Source of the DNA: Candidatus Absconditabacterales bacterium | GTDB lineage: Bacteria > Patescibacteria > JAEDAM01 > Absconditabacterales > Absconditicoccaceae | Assembly: GCA_938010495.1 (NCBI GenBank) | Contig: CALLUT010000118.1 | Coordinates: forward strand, 1-13,089 | DNA: 13,089 bases | Direction: 5' to 3' | In this document: one piece after another, positions 7,508 to 13,089 of the stretch | Layout of the letters: each line of letters begins with the position of its first letter | How positions within the stretch are numbered: the first letter of the stretch is position 1 | Notes under the pieces: model-generated | Seen by the model: only the letters and a program-made list of their open reading frames with translations | Told to the model about the DNA's origin: nothing | Database searches by the model: none | Position numbers and translations under genes: made by a program

Positions 7508-8869
7508 AACTTCACTACCTAGCACAGTATCTCAATATTTAATAGTTATAGTTGTATCTATATTTCTTTCTGCTGAGAGAAATAAATTTTTTGTTCATCA
7601 TACTATACGTCAGAATCTTGATGGTGTTACACTCACATGTTCTTTGTTAAATTCTACATGAACTTTTTCTTTCATAGTTCAATTAAACGCTACTCAAAAC
7701 TTATCTTTAATAGTAAATTGTAGTGGCATTATTTTTCCTCTGTTGTCTCCTGATTCTATAGTTGGAAGTTCCCAAGTTATGGTATAAGGTATACTATTAT
7801 TTACAGGTATTTCAGTTTCAGCTTGTACAGATCATGCAAGGATTCTTGTTTCATTATCTTTTGCAAATTGTGAGTATTGTCTTTCAAGAGGTATAAATAC
7901 ACTTCTGCTAAAACTACTACGATTTTTTATTATCGCACTAAGTAATGTGCTTATTTTATTATCAGAGACAATAGTTATTTCTTGTTTTGGTTTTTCAATA
8001 ATAATTCATTGTTCTAATAGTTCATCAACGATTTGATTATTTTCTTCTTCATTAACTATTTCTTGTGCAGTGTTATCTTCTTCACTATTATCTTCTTCAG
8101 GAGCAATAGCATGTTCTTGTATTTTTATTCATGCATAGGCTTTTCAAGCTAACGGAGTTAAATCATAATTTCCATGTTCCAAGAAAAATAATATTGGATC
8201 AATTGTATATTTTTTAAGTTTATCTTCACATGCTCTTGTTTCTACAGCATCATAATAGGCTGTTTCACAATCATGGTATCAGTATGGATGTGAAGGGCTT
8301 TCTGCAGTCGTGATTTGAAAATCTAAATGATTTCATCGCTTTCAAATACTAAATCAAGTACGTCACACAGTTCATATAACATCTCATTCTTGTATTGTTT
8401 CTCATTTTGATACATACATATCATTAAGATGACTATAGTTTGAATATATAGTTGTTCAATCTTCTAGTATATGTTTTATAGTAATTACTTGTCAGTATCA
8501 GTTTCTCATAGAAGCACTTATTATACTTCATCAACTAATTGCATATACTGGAGTTCATTTAACCGTAGCTATATCTAAACTTGGGTGTCATCAAACATCC
8601 TTTGAATGAGGATTAGAATACGATGCTCACCATAAAGCAGAAAAAATTAAACTTGAAAATGATTCAGCTTGGTCAGTAACTTGTCAGTTTTTATAGAGTT
8701 CTAGCTTACATGAGTCGTCCAGATCATCCCAGTGAGCACTTTTATCACAAGTTGGGTTTACTACTGATTGCACAGGTAGTTCCCATCAAAGTGTTGAAAG
8801 AGTTCAGATTAATCCAACCCATATAGCAACGATTATTAATCTTTCGTGATTGAAGTGACGAAATTTCAT
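7487..8869 (-). CDS. membrane-anchored M23 (LytM-like) peptidase with altered metal-site motif
   Basis: This 460-residue protein starts with a hydrophobic anchor or signal (RLIIVAIWVGLIGTLSTLG, residues 10-28). An M23 domain follows (about 83-190), as in peptidoglycan endopeptidases or their regulators. GGHPSLDIA (93-101) supplies the H-x-x-x-D zinc ligands His95 and Asp99. YSHLNDM (145-151) supplies the His147 region, with the typical GDVIGTVGRTG turn (162-172). The last motif, normally HLHFE, is HLDFQ (181-185), so the third metal ligand is Asp183 in place of His. The enzyme may still bind metal, or may be an inactive LytM-type activator. An acidic linker (about 242-275) leads to a C-terminal beta-rich Ig-like region (about 280-460). 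It ends in TAA inside the 3' end of the small heat-shock gene. A consensus promoter lies upstream. Confidence 0.88.
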
Positions 8870-8903
8870 AAGTTGACATTTGAAAAATAAATACTTTAAT
8901 ATA

Positions 8904-8932
8904 ATTATAGGGTGAAAAGTTTGATTTGTCAA
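8904..8932 (-). promoter_or_regulatory. consensus sigma-70 promoter of the M23 gene
   Basis: The minus strand shows TTGACA (8927-8932), exactly 17 bases, then TATAAT (8904-8909), with both boxes perfect. The ATG at 8869 follows the -10 box by 34 bases. Confidence 0.8.
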
Positions 8933-8942
8933 GACTTTATAT

Positions 8943-8972
8943 TGACATATTTATGATATATTGTTTTAATAT
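8943..8972 (+). promoter_or_regulatory. promoter of dprA
   Basis: TTGACA (8943-8948), an 18-base spacer and TAATAT (8967-8972) face away from the M23 promoter, with only ten bases between the two -35 boxes. The leader to the ATG at 9029 would be about 50 bases. No riboswitch-like structure was recognised in it. Confidence 0.6.
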
Positions 8973-9028
8973 TTATTGCTAAAGATAAATAGGAACAATA
9001 TAGTAATTATTTATGTTTATAAGAATCC

Positions 9029-9922
9029 ATGAAAAACCTTTCTTTATGATTAAAAAAGTGGATTAATGAAACTTGAGTGCTATGTGTTTCAACAAAAGAC
9101 ATTAATAAAAAAATATATGATGAAAAATCAATTTTTGAATTATATTTACTATGAAACACAGAATTACTTAATAAGAAAATATTGTGAGTAGTCTGACCCA
9201 GAGATCCTTCGCAGTATGTGTACTCAATTGCTGCTGACTTTATGAAAGAATGTAAGAGTTATGATATTGTTACGGTCTCATGATGAGCTCAATGAATTGA
9301 TATGCTATGTCATACAACTTCAGTTAGTAACAATATCCCAACAATAGTAGTGCTTGGAAGTTGAATATATAACGCATTTCAATCAAGAAAACGCTCTTTT
9401 TTAGAAAGAGTAATAGATGCTTGAGGACTTATTGTTTCACAATTCCCCTTGGAGCAATGATCAGCTCGCTGGACTTTTCCTCAAAGAAATAAGCTTATTG
9501 TTGCTTTATCTGAAGCGCTCTTTATTCCTTGATGAAATCAATGATCATGAACAGCTCTGACTACAAACTACGCATTTAAGAAATGAAAAAAGGTATATAC
9601 AGTACCATGATGATTTAATGATCCATGAAGTGAGTTAACTAACATGTGAATTGTAAAAAACACTATGATTCCTATCGCTTCATACTCTGCCGTATTCAAA
9701 GAATTTTGAAAAAAGAAGGAGACTTATAAACAACACTCACTCATGCATAGGCTTACCAAAGATGAAAAAATCGTTTTACATTATTGTAACACATTAATTG
9801 ATTTTGAAGGCTTATTTGAAAAAATAAATTGACCAATTGAACTACTTATTAGTACGTTATGAATTTTAGAGTGATATTGATTAATTTATCAGCCCACACC
9901 ATGAGAGTATGTCAAAAAATAA
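9029..9922 (+). CDS. dprA: DNA-processing protein DprA
   Basis: DprA binds incoming single-stranded DNA and loads RecA during natural transformation. The 297-residue protein has the Rossmann-like core: VVGPRDPSQYVYS (residues 54-66), the hallmark SGGAQGIDMLCH (84-95), VVLGSGIY (107-114), FPQRNKLIVALS (150-161) and the PGGNQGSGTALTTNYA loop (167-182). After PGGFNDPGSELTN (193-205), a C-terminal winged-helix-like region (about 240-290) is present, as in many full-length DprA. The N-terminal extension is only about 45 residues, shorter than forms with a SAM domain. Three of the four Gly in SGGAQGID and PGG are among many TGA codons at invariant positions. Its presence argues that this small-genome bacterium takes up or recombines foreign DNA, although no comEC or other competence gene lies in the window. 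Confidence 0.95.
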
Positions 9923-9945
9923 TTACGAACTATACGTAAGATCAA

Positions 9946-9973
9946 TTGCATAGTAGCACGAGTTTCCTATACA
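9946..9973 (+). promoter_or_regulatory. possible promoter of pyrH
   Basis: TTGCAT (9946-9951), a 16-base spacer and TATACA (9968-9973) lie in the 93-base gap between dprA and pyrH. A small hairpin (TTACG-AACTATA-CGTAA, starting right after dprA) precedes it but has no T-run, so it is not called a terminator. Confidence 0.35.
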
Positions 9974-10015
9974 ATAAATAGACTAAAATAATTTTAAATA
10001 GTTGATTTGTGAAAC

Positions 10016-10732
10016 ATGTCTATATCCGCAACAAAAAGAATTCTTGTAAAAATGTCATGAGAAGTATTATCATGAGAGTCTGGTATTTTTGATTACCAAA
10101 ATATTGATAAGATTGCTCAAAAATTAGTTTCTTTATCTAAGAAATGATTTGAAATAGTTGTTGTGTGTTGAGCGTGAAATATTTGGAGACGAAGAGACAC
10201 AATCGATGCATGAATAGAAAGAGTAAAATCTGATCATTTGTGAATGATGGCTACAGTGATGAATGCAGTATTACTCAATGAAAGAGTTATACAAAATTGA
10301 TGATGATGAGTAGTGTTTTGTCCATCTTGAACTCATATCCCACCTATTACGAAAGAATATAATGCTCTGACTGCAAGAAAAAAACTTAAACAATGAAAAA
10401 TGGTTTTTTGTGCATGATGAACATGAAACCCATATTCTACGACAGATTCTTGAGCTGTATTGAGAGCACTAGAATTGGAATGTGAAATGGTCGTAAAAGC
10501 AACAAAAGTTGATGGAGTGTATACCGCAGATCCAAATAAAGATCCAAGTGCTACAAAATATGATACAATTACGTATGAAGAATGATTAGAAAGAGGAGTA
10601 AAAATAATGGATCAAAGTGCTTTGTGAATGGCGAAAGAAGAAAAAATGCCTATTTTTGTTTGCCACGTTGATGATTTGGAAAAAATTGTGGAATGATATG
10701 ATCATTGAACACGTGTTATATCCAGAGAGTAA
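10016..10732 (+). CDS. pyrH: UMP kinase
   Basis: PyrH phosphorylates UMP to UDP with ATP, the committed step toward UTP and CTP. The 238-residue cytoplasmic protein has the length and motifs of the bacterial hexameric amino-acid-kinase-fold enzyme. KMSGEVLSG (residues 12-20) is the phosphate loop region. VVVCGAGNIWRRR (48-60) is the nucleotide-binding turn, and [15 protein letters not shown] (73-87) follows it. The UMP-binding segment [13 protein letters not shown] (133-145) and [14 protein letters not shown] (164-177) complete the set. Met13 replaces the Leu usual in KLSGE. Every Gly in AGGTG is TGA, and four TGA codons in a row (10298-10309) encode GGGG. The gene sits 93 bases after dprA and 23 bases before a surface-protein gene. 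Confidence 0.96.
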
Positions 10733-10755
10733 TATTTATTTAGTCATTATGTGGT

Positions 10756-13089
10756 ATGCGCACAGTATTTTATGCGATAATTACAGCATTAGTTTGAGTT
10801 TCTTTTGGAACAATTATACCTGTTGTTAATGCAGCTAGTAGTGATTTTTGAGTTTCTCGTTATGAATTTTCAGAACTATTACAATGAGTAACATGTGATA
10901 GATGTCTTAATCCTACTAATGAAACAAAGAGTACTTACACTCAAGCTTGGTTGACTGATTTTCAAAAGGATCCACTAATAGCATTAGATGATATAGACTA
11001 TGAATCAGAATTATATAATGGTCAAGATTACTATTACTGCGTGGTTTCAGTTGCAGATAGATGAATCATGCAATGATTTCCAAGGACAACAAGCCCTTAT
11101 TGTTGATGAAGTTTTTGTTGATCAAGTATGGTTACATTTTCAGAAGTTATAACGTCTTCATACAATCTTCTTTGTGAGTGATGATATTGTGATAATATAA
11201 TTACTAAACTTAACGAAGACCCTTTATGAAAACAACTTAGAGCATTATATGACGCATGAATTCTTACTGAAGAAGACAGTAGCACGTATAGTAGATATGA
11301 AGTAGTGCCACGTAGTTTTATTGAAAGAATAGTTGATGAAATCCCCTCTTCATGTGACACATCAGACGATAGTGATAAAGATGGAATTAGTAATGCATTA
11401 GATTTATGTTCAACTGTATATGATCCAAATCAATACGATACTGATAAAGATTGATTATGAGACGTTTGCGATGATGATATAGATTGAGATGGAATAAAAA
11501 ACCAAGTATGAGTTGTTGATTTTCAATGAAATATAAATCGTCGTCTTATTGACCAGTCAGAGGACTGATGTGTCCTAGATTCAACAAATAATTGTGATGA
11601 ATCAGTTATTGATTGATGATTTATAATTGAATGAACACCCCGTGTATGAACAGTTCCATTGAATGTCTCTTTTGCTCATATATGATGAGATATTGAAGAA
11701 GTTGAGCGGTATTACTGAGATAATTATAGAAAAACAATATTGAACCCTGATCACACCTATACAGAGCCTTGAACAATGACTGTAAGAGCTATTTGAACGA
11801 CAAAAAGTTGAAAAAAACGTACAGCTTCAACTCAAATCAAAGTGTTGCCAGCACTTCAAGAACAAATATGATATCAAATTACAGTCGATGATATGTTTTC
11901 ACAATGATTGTGAACAATATCCTTTTGAAGTGAGCATACATGAAAAATAGATCGTACGACTCGATTATTATGAACAGAACTAGAGACATCAGAACCTGAA
12001 GATATTACAACAATTTCATTTGATGATTATTGATTATACTTTATAGAGTCACAAGCTTATGATTTTCTTTGAGATCGAGTATGACTTTCACAGGCATCAT
12101 TTTTAATCCAAGAATGAGATACTAACCAATCTTCATTGCTTCAAGCATCAAAACTATCAGCATTTGCATGAGAAGAAATACTCTTTACTACTTTATTATC
12201 AGAAATTGATCTCAATGAAATAGATAGTATTGAGCGGTGATGGGGAGATGAAGCAAAAAAAGAAACATCCTATCCAGAAACAACTATTACTTTTGAAACT
12301 CCTTGAACATATATTGTTACACAGCGTATTTTCTTTAAAGATCGTGATTATAAACCTCACAATAATATTGTAACTGTATATGTTTCCCAAGACAATTCTC
12401 CTCCTTCGATTAAAATGCTTATAAATCCGTTGGTTGCAGCTCCTTGAGAAGAGATTCAATTTGATTTAGAAGGTCTTTCTGTGTCTCAAGCAGAGATTGA
12501 ATCAGTATCATGGGAACGATGAGATTGAACAGATAATGATACTGAATCTTTGCAGCCTCTAGATAATGTTTATGCCTCTTTATGAGACAAGTCAGTTACT
12601 GCTACTGTAAAATTAGATTCATGAGAAATACTTTATGCTCAATGAACTGTTACAATTGCTTGAGAGAATGGTTGTTGATGAGATTTGTCATCCTACTCTT
12701 GTGATATAGATTGAGATCAAATTCCTGATATATGTGATGATGATATCGATTGAGATGGAGTATATAACTGGCTATGATTACTTACATGAGAACCTATAAA
12801 CTGTATATATACGTACGAATCAGAATTCATCGACTCAGATCTCTTTACAGATTATACTAACGCAATAACACTGTGAGTTACTGTTGATAATTGTTTTCTT
12901 GATATAAATTCATGACAGGAAGATAATAATGATAACTGAATTGGTAACATATGTGAATTATGATGACCTGTCGATTCAGAAAATAACGATGATTGAAATG
13001 AGGAATGAAAATGTGAAGACGAAATAGATAACGACTGAGATTGAGATCTCGATTGTGATGATAGTGATTGTTCTGAAGATCCTGCATGT
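10756..13089 (+). CDS. large secreted surface protein: SLH-like, Asp-rich Ca-binding-type repeats, PKD/Ig-like domains (partial)
   Basis: The frame is open for 778 codons and runs off the window. A signal peptide (FYAIITALVGVSFGTIIPVVNA, about residues 5-26) is followed by a region resembling S-layer homology domains. SRYEFSELL near residue 35, YYYCVVSVADRGIMQGFP (about 92-109) and LYDAGILTEED with a following R-x-F-I-E-R-I helix (about 165-195) are the clearest parts. Acidic repeats of thrombospondin-3/calcium-binding type (DSDKDG, DTDKDGLGD, DDDIDGDG) fill about 200-250. Four beta-sandwich PKD/Ig-like segments span about 290-355, 372-445, 460-540 and 550-635. A second Asp-rich block (CDIDGDQIPDICDDDIDGDG) follows at about 645-672. 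A third begins at about 740 with CEDEIDNDGDGD and paired Cys. This suggests a calcium-stabilised cell-surface stalk or adhesin. The domain calls are by eye. No Shine-Dalgarno is present; an in-frame TAG upstream fixes ATG 10756 as the first start. Confidence 0.85.

Noticed and set aside
9920..9940. Hairpin TTACG-AACTATA-CGTAA as a dprA terminator
   Set aside because: The stem is only five base pairs and no T-run follows.
3155..10018. Similar TAGTTGATTT...GAAAAC stretches before the 3233 gene and before pyrH
   Set aside because: The match is about ten bases plus a gapped tail in AT-rich DNA, at different distances from the start codons; chance is likely.
10617..10829. Plus-strand open frame of 70 codons
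   Set aside because: It is an out-of-frame shadow spanning the end of pyrH and the start of the large surface-protein gene.
11097..13087. Minus-strand open frames at 11097-11360, 12199-12459 and 12878-13087
   Set aside because: All are antisense to the partial surface-protein gene. The last two have low-complexity Asn/His/Tyr/Ile composition that mirrors the acidic repeats.
183..13089. Reading the TGA-filled frames as widespread pseudogenes, or TGA as Trp or selenocysteine
   Set aside because: The frames are otherwise intact, end cleanly in TAA/TAG, and place TGA exactly at conserved glycines. Trp is TGG, and TGA is far too frequent for selenocysteine.

Overview
The window reads sensibly only if TGA is translated as glycine (genetic code 25). 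With that code, long uninterrupted genes appear on both strands. TGA falls at invariant glycines of well-known families: DprA SGGAQGID, Pyr[12 protein letters not shown], signal peptidase GDNRDHSTDSR, MltG GGLPPTP and the HAD motif GDSYTD. All eleven complete genes end in TAA (9) or TAG (2), never TGA. Together with low GC (about a third by eye), this points to a Candidate Phyla Radiation bacterium of the Gracilibacteria (BD1-5) or Absconditabacteria (SR1). The sequence alone does not decide between the two.

Layout, left to right. Positions 1-71 hold what may be the start of a minus-strand membrane protein. At 183-1202 is an unrecognised 339-residue protein, which converges on a minus-strand HAD phosphatase of the pyrimidine 5'-nucleotidase type (1188-2033). 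The endolytic transglycosylase mltG follows (2081-3145). Next come a small membrane-anchored protein (3233-3715) and a 653-residue surface protein with three Cys-rich repeats and a C-terminal membrane anchor (3750-5711). Back-to-back terminators separate this block from a minus-strand tRNA-Leu(CAA).

The second half holds ssb with its own terminator, then lepB (signal peptidase I) followed closely by a small heat-shock protein. Converging on these from the minus strand is a membrane-anchored M23 peptidase-like protein (7487-8869). A divergent promoter region then leads to dprA, pyrH and the first 778 codons of a very large secreted surface protein with an SLH-like region, acidic Asp-rich calcium-binding-type repeats and PKD/Ig-like domains. 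That last gene runs off the right edge.

Functionally this is a mix of housekeeping genes (ssb, pyrH, tRNA), DNA uptake/recombination (dprA), cell-wall and export machinery (mltG, M23, lepB) and several exported surface proteins that would depend on LepB or membrane anchoring. I see no mobile element, CRISPR array or rRNA. No gene-free stretch exceeds about 320 bases. The longest (5712-6034) is filled by two terminators, the tRNA and two promoters; every other gap is about 160 bases or less. Shine-Dalgarno sequences are nearly absent, and several genes have a -10 box only 5-6 bases before the ATG, which suggests leaderless transcripts.
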